Shown here piece by piece: positions 32,423-40,702 of a DNA stretch of 50,414 bases. The notes under the pieces are model-generated. The model saw only the letters and a list, made by a program, of their open reading frames with translations, did no database searches and was not told the origin of the DNA. The stretch lies in the NCBI GenBank assembly GCA_035063885.1, contig JAPSFM010000031.1, forward strand, positions 1-50,414. The letters run 5' to 3'. The translations under genes were made by a program, and so were the position numbers. This DNA is from CAADGY01 sp900696665 (GTDB lineage Bacteria > Acidobacteriota > Terriglobia > Bryobacterales > Bryobacteraceae). Numbering within the stretch: the first letter of the stretch is position 1; each line of letters opens with the position of its first letter.

Positions 32423-34102
32423 ATGAGGATTTTGCCGAACGGCTCTTTGCTATTTACTTTACTGTTTTTTCTGATAACGCCCGCGTCCGGCTTTGGGCAA
32501 GAGGGAACGGACTGTTCCTCCTGCCACGATCAGGGAGCCAAGCTGCCGCAGTCCGCGCATGCTAAGGTGACCTGCCTCGAGTGTCATCCCAAATTCACTG
32601 CCTATCCGCATCCGGAGAACGTTCCCAAGCCGCAATGCGCTTCGTGCCATCCACAACAGGCGGGTGAGCATTCGAGAAGCGTCCACGGGCTGGCATTAGA
32701 AGCCGGCAACGCGGCCGCACCTGGGTGCGCTACCTGTCATGGAGACACGCACGAATTGCCTCGCGCGGGTACACCGGAATTCCACCGCCTGGTGCCGGAA
32801 ACCTGTGGCATGTGCCACACCGAAGTGGCCGAGCAGTTTAACGCCAGCGTTCATGGGCAGGCCGTGGCGCGAGGGATCCGTGAAGCTCCGGTTTGCACCG
32901 ACTGCCACGGCGAGCACGAAATTCGTCCGCACACCGACACGCGTTCGACGGTAAACCCGTTGCAGATCCGCGAGACGTGTGGAAGTTGTCACGACGACGT
33001 CCGGCTCGGGCGCCGCTTCAATATTCCCCTGGACCGCATCCAGAGCTTCGACGAGTCGTTCCACGGGCTGGCATTGAAGGCGGGCTCTCAGACGGTTGCG
33101 AACTGTGCCAGTTGCCATGGCGTCCACAATATCTTCCGTTCCACTGATCGACGTGCCACTACAAACGTTGCCAATCTCCCCCAGACCTGCGGACAGTGTC
33201 ATCCGGGAGCCGGTTCCCGTTTCGCCATCGGTACCGTACACCTCGCCGAAGGCTTCGAGCCGGCGGTTGTGGTATGGGTGCGGCGATTCTACCTGGGCGT
33301 AATTCCATTCACCCTCGGCTTTATGATCCTCCACCATTTGGGCGACTGGATCAGGAAGCTGTTCCGCATGCGAATACAGGCGCAAGCAGGCGCTTCCGCG
33401 CCCCTACCCTTGCGCCACGCCGAAGTCCGCATGCTGCGCTTTGAGCGGATTCAGCATTTTCTGCTGCTCACCTCTTTCATGGTTCTGGTCTGGAGCGGCT
33501 TCGCCCTGAAGTATCCCGATGCGTGGTGGGCCGTGCCCCTGGTGGCCTATGAGAGTGCGTATCCGTTTCGTGGCACCATTCACCGTATTGCCGCCGCGGT
33601 TCTTGTCACCGTTTCCATCATGCATGTCCTCTCGCTGCTGGTGAATCGCCGCCTGCGCTCACACTGGCTGACGATGCTGCCCCGGCGGAACGACGTCTAC
33701 GAAATGCTGGGGGCGCTGGCGTATAACCTCGGCCTGCGTTCCACAAAACCGGTGATCTCTCCCCACAGCTATGTCGAAAAAGTCGAATACTGGGCGGTGG
33801 TCTGGGGCACGTTCATCATGGCGGCGACGGGATTCCTGCTCTGGTTTAATAACTGGTCTCTCAGGTGGATGCCGAAATCGTGGCTCGACGCGGCGACCTC
33901 CATCCATTTCTACGAAGCGGTGCTCGCCTCACTGGCTATTCTGATCTGGCACTTCTACACCGTAATTTTCGATCCAGATGTATATCCGATGGATCCTGCC
34001 TGGCTGACGGGCCATTCCGTCCGGCGCCGCGTTTCTCACAGCCAGGATGAACCAGCCGTCGAGGCGCATAGTTCCGAAGAACGGCAAAGCTCAGCGGACT
34101 GA
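32423..34102 (+). CDS. Nine-haem cytochrome c fused to a cytochrome b membrane domain
   Basis: The 559-residue protein has a signal peptide, then about 270 residues containing nine CxxCH sites: CSSCH, CLECH, CASCH, CATCH, CGMCH, CTDCH, CGSCH, CASCH and CGQCH. The C-terminal half has about five membrane helices with paired histidines suited to two haems b (ILHHLGD, FERIQHF, IHRIAA, IMHVLS, SIHFYEA, IWHFYTV). This layout resembles formate-dehydrogenase-gamma/b561-type domains. The fusion should pass electrons between membrane quinol and the periplasm. It starts at ATG 32423 and is followed after two bases by the six-haem gene. Confidence 0.88.
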   Translation: MRILPNGSLLFTLLFFLITPASGFGQEGTDCSSCHDQGAKLPQSAHAKVTCLECHPKFTAYPHPENVPKPQCASCHPQQAGEHSRSVHGLALEAGNAAAPGCATCHGDTHELPRAGTPEFHRLVPETCGMCHTEVAEQFNASVHGQAVARGIREAPVCTDCHGEHEIRPHTDTRSTVNPLQIRETCGSCHDDVRLGRRFNIPLDRIQSFDESFHGLALKAGSQTVANCASCHGVHNIFRSTDRRATTNVANLPQTCGQCHPGAGSRFAIGTVHLAEGFEPAVVVWVRRFYLGVIPFTLGFMILHHLGDWIRKLFRMRIQAQAGASAPLPLRHAEVRMLRFERIQHFLLLTSFMVLVWSGFALKYPDAWWAVPLVAYESAYPFRGTIHRIAAAVLVTVSIMHVLSLLVNRRLRSHWLTMLPRRNDVYEMLGALAYNLGLRSTKPVISPHSYVEKVEYWAVVWGTFIMAATGFLLWFNNWSLRWMPKSWLDAATSIHFYEAVLASLAILIWHFYTVIFDPDVYPMDPAWLTGHSVRRRVSHSQDEPAVEAHSSEERQSSAD

Positions 34103-34104
34103 AG

Positions 34105-35532
34105 ATGCGAAGAAGAATTAGAGATTGGGTTTCCCCAGTAGTCTACCTCTCAAATAACTGGATCAGCCTTACGGGTGTTGTGCTCGTAACAGGAGCGGCG
34201 GTCGCCTGGATTCTGCTACTGCCGACCATGCTGACGGGAGACGCGGCGACGCCCTATATCGGCATCCTGACATTTCTCATACTCCCGGTGATTTTCTTTG
34301 CGGGCCTCGGCCTGATTCCGCTTGGCATCCGGCTGCGGTCGAAGCGTGAGCACACATCTGGTATCTATCCCACGGCGTTTCCGCCTGTCGATATGCGCAA
34401 CCAGTCATTCCGGCGGCTTCTTACATTTGTCGCGCTGGCTACCTTCGCGAATATCGTCATAGGGTCCCAGCTCACCTACCGCGCCGTTCACTATATGGAT
34501 AGCGTGACGTTCTGCGGACAGGCGTGCCATACGGTGATGCAACCCGAGTTTGCGGCCTACCAGAACTCGCCGCACGCCAGGGTGGCGTGTGTGGATTGCC
34601 ACATCGGGCCAGGCGCTTCCTGGTTTGTGCGCAGCAAACTTTCCGGTGCGGGGCAGCTATTGGCGGTTACGTTCAACACCTACCCTCGTCCAATACCGAC
34701 GCCGATCGAGAATCTGCGCCCCGCCCGGGAGACGTGCGAGCAATGCCACTGGCCCGACAAGTTCAGCGCGGACCGCATTCGGATCATAGCCAACTACGCC
34801 GAAGATGAGACCAACACCGAGACGAAGACCGTTCTGCTGATGCACATCGGCGGGGGGCCGCAGGTGCGGGGCATCCATGGTGTGCACCTCGGTCCGGGGG
34901 TCGCCATCCGGTACGCCCACAGTGACGGCAAGCGCCTGGAAATTCCGTGGGTGGAATATAGCGACGGCAAGGGCAGCACGACGCAATATGCTTCTCCCGA
35001 TTTCAAACCCGGCACGGAGAAGACCATGCGGGTGCGTGTGATGGATTGTCTCGATTGCCACAACCGGCCCACGCACGTGTTCGAGCTTCCCGAAACGGCG
35101 GTAAATCATGCCATTTCTTCCGGCGAGATCTCACGCACCCTGCCGTATGCCAAGAAGAAGAGCTTGGAGCTGTTGAAAGCATCCTACGCTACTCACGGCG
35201 ATGCGCAGCGGCGCATCACGGAAGAGTTTGCTGCGTACTACCGCGAGCAGTATCCGGACATTTTCGAGAAGCAGCCCATCGAGGTGAAGCGGGCTGCTTC
35301 GGCGGTCTGGAACATTTACTCGCGGAATGTTTTCCCTGAAATGAAGGTGACCTGGGGCACTTATCCGAACCACATCGGCCATACCGACTTTCCAGGATGC
35401 TTCCGGTGCCACGATGACAATCACTCCAGCGCTTCCGGAAAGAACCTGACGCAGGATTGCAACGCCTGCCATAATCTGCTGGCCATGGACGAAGAGAATC
35501 CCGAGATTTTGAAAACGCTCGGGGTTCGATGA
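34105..35532 (+). CDS. Six-haem NapC/NirT-like membrane cytochrome c
   Basis: The 475-residue protein has three hydrophobic segments in the first 135 residues, then a periplasmic domain with six haem sites. The first is CGQACH, a CX3CH variant seen in this NapC/NrfH-like subgroup, followed by a methionine (HTVM). The others are CVDCH, CEQCH, CLDCH, CFRCH and CNACH. NapC-type proteins oxidise menaquinol and hand electrons to periplasmic or outer-membrane partners. It overlaps by ATGA with the remains of a transporter gene downstream. The terminal acceptor cannot be deduced. Confidence 0.87.
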   Translation: MRRRIRDWVSPVVYLSNNWISLTGVVLVTGAAVAWILLLPTMLTGDAATPYIGILTFLILPVIFFAGLGLIPLGIRLRSKREHTSGIYPTAFPPVDMRNQSFRRLLTFVALATFANIVIGSQLTYRAVHYMDSVTFCGQACHTVMQPEFAAYQNSPHARVACVDCHIGPGASWFVRSKLSGAGQLLAVTFNTYPRPIPTPIENLRPARETCEQCHWPDKFSADRIRIIANYAEDETNTETKTVLLMHIGGGPQVRGIHGVHLGPGVAIRYAHSDGKRLEIPWVEYSDGKGSTTQYASPDFKPGTEKTMRVRVMDCLDCHNRPTHVFELPETAVNHAISSGEISRTLPYAKKKSLELLKASYATHGDAQRRITEEFAAYYREQYPDIFEKQPIEVKRAASAVWNIYSRNVFPEMKVTWGTYPNHIGHTDFPGCFRCHDDNHSSASGKNLTQDCNACHNLLAMDEENPEILKTLGVR

Positions 35533-35850
35533 ATTCGCGGTCTTGGCCGCTGCTTGTTACGCATGTAGGATTCGTACTAACCGGTGCTATCACAAATTCT
35601 GCTGGGGCCGATCCTGCCGGGCTTGCCGGCGCGGTGGTCGCGCTGGATTAGCGGGACTGACTCTAACTTCCTGGCCTACCGGTATTCTGGCGGTGTTCCT
35701 GCTCCTGTTCCTTTATGTAGGCGCCGGGATGTCTGTGAGCGGCTGAACCGGAACCTGCATCTTGCGGCGGCTCGATGAAGGAACGGCCCCGTGGCCTTCG
35801 GCACATCCGTGTTCTGGAGTGAGTTCCCGGCTGGCTGCCATGCTGCCCCC
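35529..35850 (+). pseudogene. Decayed MFS transporter fragment
   Basis: ATG 35529 overlaps the cytochrome stop and starts a transporter-like frame, SWPLLVTHVGFVLTGAIT. The continuation, ILLGPILPGLPARWS, lies in another frame. A further hydrophobic stretch, GILAVFLLLFLYVGAGMSVSG, lies in the third frame. Together they match the first helices of a major-facilitator protein, with at least two frameshifts and missing segments. The rest, to about 36000, shows no gene. It was probably once the last gene of the cytochrome operon. Confidence 0.65.
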
Positions 35851-35999
35851 GCCGCCCTTCGACGCATCCCGGGCCGTGCTCCGGTTTTCAGTTATCCACC
35901 GCTACGGGCAGCCTCCATAAAGGGCTGCCGGTGACTTAGTTGGCATGCTTGGCGTGGTCCTCGTCGAGCACGCCTTTCGAAGACGTACGGCGCGGGCTG

Positions 36000-36005
36000 T
36001 AGAAT
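36000..36005 (+). promoter_or_regulatory. -10 box with predicted leaderless start of tldD
   Basis: TAGAAT ends seven bases before ATG 36013, so transcription should begin at or within a base of the start codon. No ribosome site lies upstream. The -35 region (TTCGAA-like at about 35976) is poor. Confidence 0.4.
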
Positions 36006-36012
36006 CGAGTCA

Positions 36013-37470
36013 ATGAAACAGACTGCGCTCGAAGCACTGGACGCGGCCATGCGTAACGGTGTCTCCTATGTTGACGTTCGCCTGATCGAAGACAGGAATC
36101 GCCGTCTTTCGACGAAGAACGGCGCAGCCGGCGATGTATCGAGCTCGGAGTCAGTGGGCATTGGAATTCGCGTAATCGCATCGGGATGCTGGGGCTTCGC
36201 GGCCACGGACGACCTGACAAAAAACGGCATCCGGAGAGCGGCAGCGCTTGCGGTTGAGATTGCGCAAGCGAGCGCCCTGGCCCGCCGGCACGAGTTGGTG
36301 TTGGCGCCGGAGGAGGCATACCGCGCCGATTGGATTTCTCCTTGCGCGATCGATCCGTTTTCCATGCCGATTGAGGACCAATTGCACCTGTTGATGGCGG
36401 TTGATGGCACCCTGCGCCGAACGCCCGGCGTGACGTTAGCAGAGACGTCGATGGATTTCACACGCCGGCGGCAGGTGTTCGCATCCTCAGCCGGGAGCGT
36501 CATCGATCAGACGCGTACTACCACGGGCGCGGGTTTCACCGTTTACAGCTTCAAAGAAAATGAAATCCAAAAGCGTTCGTATCCGAACTCGTTCGGCGGC
36601 CACTATCAACTGAAAGGTTACGAGCTTGTTGACGAACTGAAGCTGATCGAAAACGCTCCCCGCATTGCCGAAGAGGCCGTCGCTCTTCACTCGGCGGATC
36701 AATGCCCGGAAGGTGTCTTCGATCTGATTCTGGACAGCAGCCAGCTTGCGCTACAGATACACGAATCAATCGGTCATCCCATAGAGCTGGATCGTGTGCT
36801 CGGCAGCGAAGCGAACTACGCGGGCATGAGTTTTCTGACGCTCGATCAACTCCGGACCCTTCGGTATGGTTCCGGCATCGTGAACGTGGTGTGTGATGCG
36901 CGCCCGGAACACGGCCCCGGCTTGGGAACGTTCGCCTTTGACGATGAAGGAGTCCCGGCGCAGCGTGTGGACGTCATTCGCAACGGCCTCTTCACCGGCT
37001 ACATGACTTCGCGCGAAACGGCGGCGGCTGCCGGTGACGCCAAATCGAACGGCACCATGCGGGCCGACGGATGGATGCACATCCCGCTGATACGCATGAC
37101 CAACGTGAGTCTGTTGCCGGGCGAGCAATCCATTGAACAGGTGTTCGGCGACGTGGAACATGCGATCTACATGGAGACCAACCGTAGCTGGTCCATCGAC
37201 GATAAGCGGTACAACTTTCAGTTCGGATGTGAAATCGCATGGGAAATCCGGAATGGCAGGCGCGTCCGCATGCTCAAAAATCCGAGCTACAGCGGAATCA
37301 GCACGGAGTTCTGGAACTCGTGTGCGGCCATCGCGGGCCGCGAGCATTGGACCTTGTGGGGTGTCCCGAACTGCGGCAAAGGGCAGCCGGAGCAAGTGAT
37401 GGGAACGGGCCACGGAGCCAGCCCGGCGCGCTTCAGCGCTGTGAAGATCGGTGGGGCCTACCAGGAGTAA
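36013..37470 (+). CDS. tldD: Metalloprotease TldD
   Basis: TldD is the catalytic half of the heterodimeric TldD/TldE zinc protease, which trims unfolded or modified peptides in the cytoplasm. The zinc motif HExxxH is HESIGH (about residues 250-255). Surrounding family blocks include SAGSVIDQ, PNSFGGHY and GTFAFDDEGVPAQRVDVIRNGLFTGYM. A cysteine, in VPNCGKGQP near the C-terminus, is the expected third zinc ligand. The length of 485 is normal. The partner gene tldE starts three bases later. Such pairs can mature ribosomal peptides, but no precursor gene was seen here. Confidence 0.93.
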   Translation: MKQTALEALDAAMRNGVSYVDVRLIEDRNRRLSTKNGAAGDVSSSESVGIGIRVIASGCWGFAATDDLTKNGIRRAAALAVEIAQASALARRHELVLAPEEAYRADWISPCAIDPFSMPIEDQLHLLMAVDGTLRRTPGVTLAETSMDFTRRRQVFASSAGSVIDQTRTTTGAGFTVYSFKENEIQKRSYPNSFGGHYQLKGYELVDELKLIENAPRIAEEAVALHSADQCPEGVFDLILDSSQLALQIHESIGHPIELDRVLGSEANYAGMSFLTLDQLRTLRYGSGIVNVVCDARPEHGPGLGTFAFDDEGVPAQRVDVIRNGLFTGYMTSRETAAAAGDAKSNGTMRADGWMHIPLIRMTNVSLLPGEQSIEQVFGDVEHAIYMETNRSWSIDDKRYNFQFGCEIAWEIRNGRRVRMLKNPSYSGISTEFWNSCAAIAGREHWTLWGVPNCGKGQPEQVMGTGHGASPARFSAVKIGGAYQE

Positions 37471-37473
37471 GCC

Positions 37474-38832
37474 GTGAACGAAATCGAACTGCTGCCACAC
37501 AGCCGTGTCAGAGACGTATTCGGTCTGGCGGAAAGCGCCGCGCGTGAGTTGGGCATTCGGGATGTCGAAGTGATCGTCGCGGCGGAATCGAGCGCGCTAA
37601 CGCGCTTCGCCAACAACGCCATTCACCAGAACGTAGCCCAACAGGTGCTGAGTGTCTCGATAAGAACGGTGCGCGACAACCGAACTGCGCGTGCCACTAC
37701 CAACCGCTTGGATGCCGGCTCGATCCGGCGCGCCGTCGCGCAGGCCGCGGCGATTATGAATTCGGTGAAACCATTGCCGTATCTGCCCCGCATGGCGGGA
37801 CCGTCGCCGTTCGAGGAGGTGGACCGGTTTTGCACGGCAACGGCGGCGGCCAGTCCCGCTGACCGTGCGCGGGCCATTGCCGAGGCGATCGGCATCGCAG
37901 AGCAGGCATCGCAAACCGCGGCGGGAATCTTCTCGACTGAACAGGGCGCGCATGCCATCCTCAACTCGGCTGGCGTGTTCGCCTACCACGCCGCGACGAT
38001 GGCCCGGTTTTCTGTAACCGCGATGACGGGTGACAGTTCCGGTTGGGCGAAGGTGTCTGCAGTGGACCGGCGGGAGATCGATACAGCCGGGTTTGCGGCG
38101 CGCGCGGTCGAGAAGGCGCGGCTATCCCGCAACGTTCAGAAGCTGCCGCCAGGGCGCTATACCGTCGTACTGGAGCCTGCCGCTGTTCTCGACCTCGTGG
38201 GCCAGATGTTCGGCGATTTCAGCGCAACGGCCCTACTCGACCAGCGCAGCTTTCTTACCGGGCGAATGGGACAGCGGCTGTTCGGCGAGAACATTTCCAT
38301 TCGGGACGATGCATATCACCCCTTGCAGGCGGGTCCGGGTTTCGATGGCGAAGGTTCTCCCCGGCAGCGGCTTCTGCTGGTGGATGCCGGGACGCCGAAA
38401 GAAGTTGCGCGCTCACGAATGGCGGCCCAGCGGGATGGAGCGCCGCCGACGGGCCATGGCTTTCCTCTTCCGAACGAGACGGGCGAAGCTCCCGTGAATA
38501 TCGTGATCACCGGAGGTGATGTCCCGGTAGACCGGATGGTGGCTTCGCTCGATCGGGGTATTCTGGTGACACGCCTCTGGTATATCCGGGAAGTAGATCC
38601 GTACGAGAAAATTATGACCGGCATGACACGTGACGGCACGTTCCTGGTGGAGGGCGGCCGCATCCGTTGCGGAGTTCGAAACTTTCGATTCAATCAAAGC
38701 TTGATCGAAATGTTGCAAAACGTGGAAGCGCTTTCACCCTCCGCACGGGTGAGCGGCGAAGAGACATTCGATATGGTTGTGCCCGCTATGCAGGTGACGG
38801 ATTTTCAGTTCACCGAGGTGACGCACTTTTGA
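37474..38832 (+). CDS. pmbA: TldE/PmbA, partner subunit of TldD
   Basis: The 452-residue protein is the non-catalytic partner. It lacks the HExxxH motif; the matching region reads VVLEPAAVLDLVGQMFGDFSA. Family blocks include IRTVRDNRTARATTNR, NSAGVFAYHAATMARFSV, GEAPVNIVITGGDVPVDRM and VEGGRIRCGVRNFRFNQSLIEML. It forms a cradle with TldD around the active site. GTG 37474 has CAGGAG seven bases upstream. The two genes form one operon. Confidence 0.92.
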   Translation: MNEIELLPHSRVRDVFGLAESAARELGIRDVEVIVAAESSALTRFANNAIHQNVAQQVLSVSIRTVRDNRTARATTNRLDAGSIRRAVAQAAAIMNSVKPLPYLPRMAGPSPFEEVDRFCTATAAASPADRARAIAEAIGIAEQASQTAAGIFSTEQGAHAILNSAGVFAYHAATMARFSVTAMTGDSSGWAKVSAVDRREIDTAGFAARAVEKARLSRNVQKLPPGRYTVVLEPAAVLDLVGQMFGDFSATALLDQRSFLTGRMGQRLFGENISIRDDAYHPLQAGPGFDGEGSPRQRLLLVDAGTPKEVARSRMAAQRDGAPPTGHGFPLPNETGEAPVNIVITGGDVPVDRMVASLDRGILVTRLWYIREVDPYEKIMTGMTRDGTFLVEGGRIRCGVRNFRFNQSLIEMLQNVEALSPSARVSGEETFDMVVPAMQVTDFQFTEVTHF

Positions 38833-38841
38833 GGCGCCGCC

Positions 38842-39354
38842 TCAGTTCTTCCTGAACGATGCCACGAACTGCTCGAACCGCTGCTGGTTGGCGCCCACGG
38901 TCTTGGCCGGGCCGGTGAACTTGACGAACAGATTGCCGCCGGGCGCCTCGATAATTGCACCTAACAAGCGGTATCCCGGTCTGGCTGTCTTTTGCACCGC
39001 CATCGGTCCGCCCATGCCGGTGTAGGTCCCGGACATGTCGACGGTGGTTACCGCAAGGGTATTGACCGTTTTCTTATTTACCTTCGCGGCCGGCGGTTTT
39101 CCAGCGGATTGAAACTGGCCTTTCCAGCGCTCGATGTTCGCTTCGATGCCGCCACCCTGTCCGGCGCCAAAGAAATAGACAACGCATTCGCCGTTTTCAG
39201 TATCTGGTTGCGTGGCGGGAACTGCATAACTTGCCGCGCGCATCGGTCTTGTCCCCTCGCTTTTCCAACCGGCCGGAGCCGTCCACCGCACGCCGGCGGC
39301 CGATTCGGCAAACAGACACACGGTACACAATAGCGGAAGTGCCCAGGTACGCAT
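38842..39354 (-). CDS. Exported protein of unknown function
   Basis: The 170-residue product has a signal peptide (MRTWALPLLCTVCLFAESAAG) and a single compact domain. Visible blocks are RWTAPAGWKSEG, RPMRAASYAVPA, CVVYFFGAGQGGGIEANIERW and KFTGPAKTVGANQQRFEQFVASF. I recall similar hypothetical proteins from Acidobacteria and Planctomycetes, but no function is established. It converges with pmbA, ten bases away, and is divergent from the DUF362 gene. Confidence 0.7.
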   Translation of the reverse strand: MRTWALPLLCTVCLFAESAAGVRWTAPAGWKSEGTRPMRAASYAVPATQPDTENGECVVYFFGAGQGGGIEANIERWKGQFQSAGKPPAAKVNKKTVNTLAVTTVDMSGTYTGMGGPMAVQKTARPGYRLLGAIIEAPGGNLFVKFTGPAKTVGANQQRFEQFVASFRKN

Positions 39355-39466
39355 GTCACCAGTTTAGCTTCCGGGGCCGGGTACGCGGCAGTCGCGGGCG
39401 GGATAGAATCGTAGTGGCTGCCCGGAGGCAAAAGGCGTTGAACCCTCCGGTGAAGGAGGCTCGCCG

Positions 39467-40561
39467 ATGCTCATCACACGCAGGGATGCTCTTTCCACTG
39501 CTTTATTCGTCGCCCAGTCCGCTCGCGCGTCCCAATCCGCGCGCCCGAAAACCGGAATTCCTGGGCCATTCCCGGGCAGAGTCATAGCGGTCCACTCGCC
39601 GGGGTGCATCCTTTCGGACCAGTATCAGAAAGAGACTGTCCGCCAGATGATCGCGCGCGGCATGATGGAACTTACCGGTGCTCCGTCCGCCGTGGAGGCG
39701 TGGCGCGTGTTTGTCCGGCCGGGTGACGTTGTGGGAATCAAGTTGAACCCCAACGGAATGCCGAGAGTCATTTCCGCGCCGGAGGTGCTTCACCCGGTTA
39801 TCGACGGTCTGAAGGAGGCCGGTGTCAAGGCCCGGGATATCGTGGTCTTCGACCGGAATCGCGCGTTTATCGTAAAGGCCGGCTACGACAAATGGCTGCC
39901 GGAGGGCATCCGCTATGCCTGGGCTTCGGAAACTTACGACCCCATTCAACTCGACATGGATGGCTATGACCGTGATTGTTACGCGGAACTGCCCGTCATA
40001 CAGCCGGGGCAGGATCCCAACGACCGCCATTTCCGCCGTTCGTACGTGGCCCGGTTCGTAACGAAGGAAATCAATAAGCTCATCAATATACCTGTGTTGA
40101 AGCACCATCAATCCGCTGGTGTTACGCTGGCGCTGAAAAATATCGCGTATGGCATGGCGAATAATGTCGCCCGCAGTCATCAAAACAGTACATTGCATTG
40201 CACGTCTGTGTTCATTCCGGCCATCATGGATCTGCAGCCGTTCCGTGAAAAGACGGTGCTACACATTGTTGACGGGGTGAAAGGCGTGTATCATGGAGGA
40301 CCCGCCGCCCGCCCAGGCTACATCTGGGAACACAAGACGATCTATTTCGCAACAGACCCCGTCGCCGTGGATAAGGTCGGCTGGAAAGCTTTGGACCGCA
40401 AGCGCGCAGAGATGGGGCTTGCGCCGATAGCATTGTCCAAACCCGACAAGGTCAGCACGCGCCTGAATTGCCAGCCTGAGCACATCGAGATCGCCGGCGC
40501 GCTTGGACTCGGCGAGTTTGATGACGCCAAAATTGACTTGCGGCAAATTGAACTGGCTTGA
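39467..40561 (+). CDS. DUF362-family protein with Tat-like signal
   Basis: The 364-residue protein begins MLITRRDALSTALF, a twin-arginine-like export signal. The DUF362 domain is recognised by VRPGDVVGIKLNPNG, DIVVFDRN, LINIPVLKHHQSAGVTLALKN, and the end block YFATDPVAVDKVGW. No ferredoxin-type CxxCxxC motifs are present, unlike some relatives. The family is of unknown function and is common in anaerobes and Acidobacteria. GGAGG lies nine bases before ATG 39467. It precedes a TonB receptor gene transcribed from its own promoter. Confidence 0.8.
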   Translation: MLITRRDALSTALFVAQSARASQSARPKTGIPGPFPGRVIAVHSPGCILSDQYQKETVRQMIARGMMELTGAPSAVEAWRVFVRPGDVVGIKLNPNGMPRVISAPEVLHPVIDGLKEAGVKARDIVVFDRNRAFIVKAGYDKWLPEGIRYAWASETYDPIQLDMDGYDRDCYAELPVIQPGQDPNDRHFRRSYVARFVTKEINKLINIPVLKHHQSAGVTLALKNIAYGMANNVARSHQNSTLHCTSVFIPAIMDLQPFREKTVLHIVDGVKGVYHGGPAARPGYIWEHKTIYFATDPVAVDKVGWKALDRKRAEMGLAPIALSKPDKVSTRLNCQPEHIEIAGALGLGEFDDAKIDLRQIELA

Positions 40562-40606
40562 ATAGCCGTTAATCCGGGCAAATTTGGAAAACTCAACGAA
40601 GTTTTC

Positions 40607-40636
40607 TTGGAATCTTGGCCCGATCTGCACTAGAAT
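40607..40636 (+). promoter_or_regulatory. Sigma-70-type promoter of the TonB receptor gene
   Basis: TTGGAA and TAGAAT are separated by 18 bases, about 65 bp before the receptor's ATG. The match is partial but the spacing is acceptable. The 5' leader includes the strong AGGAGG ribosome site. Confidence 0.5.
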
Positions 40637-40702
40637 GCCTCCAACCAGTAACAGGACTGTTGTTTTCGAGATAGATCCGGTTGTTCCTTAGGAGGTCGTG
40701 CC

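Noticed and set aside
35543..35778. Two overlapping short frames after the NapC-like gene taken as genes
   Set aside because: They are pieces of one frameshifted transporter in different frames, not independent proteins.
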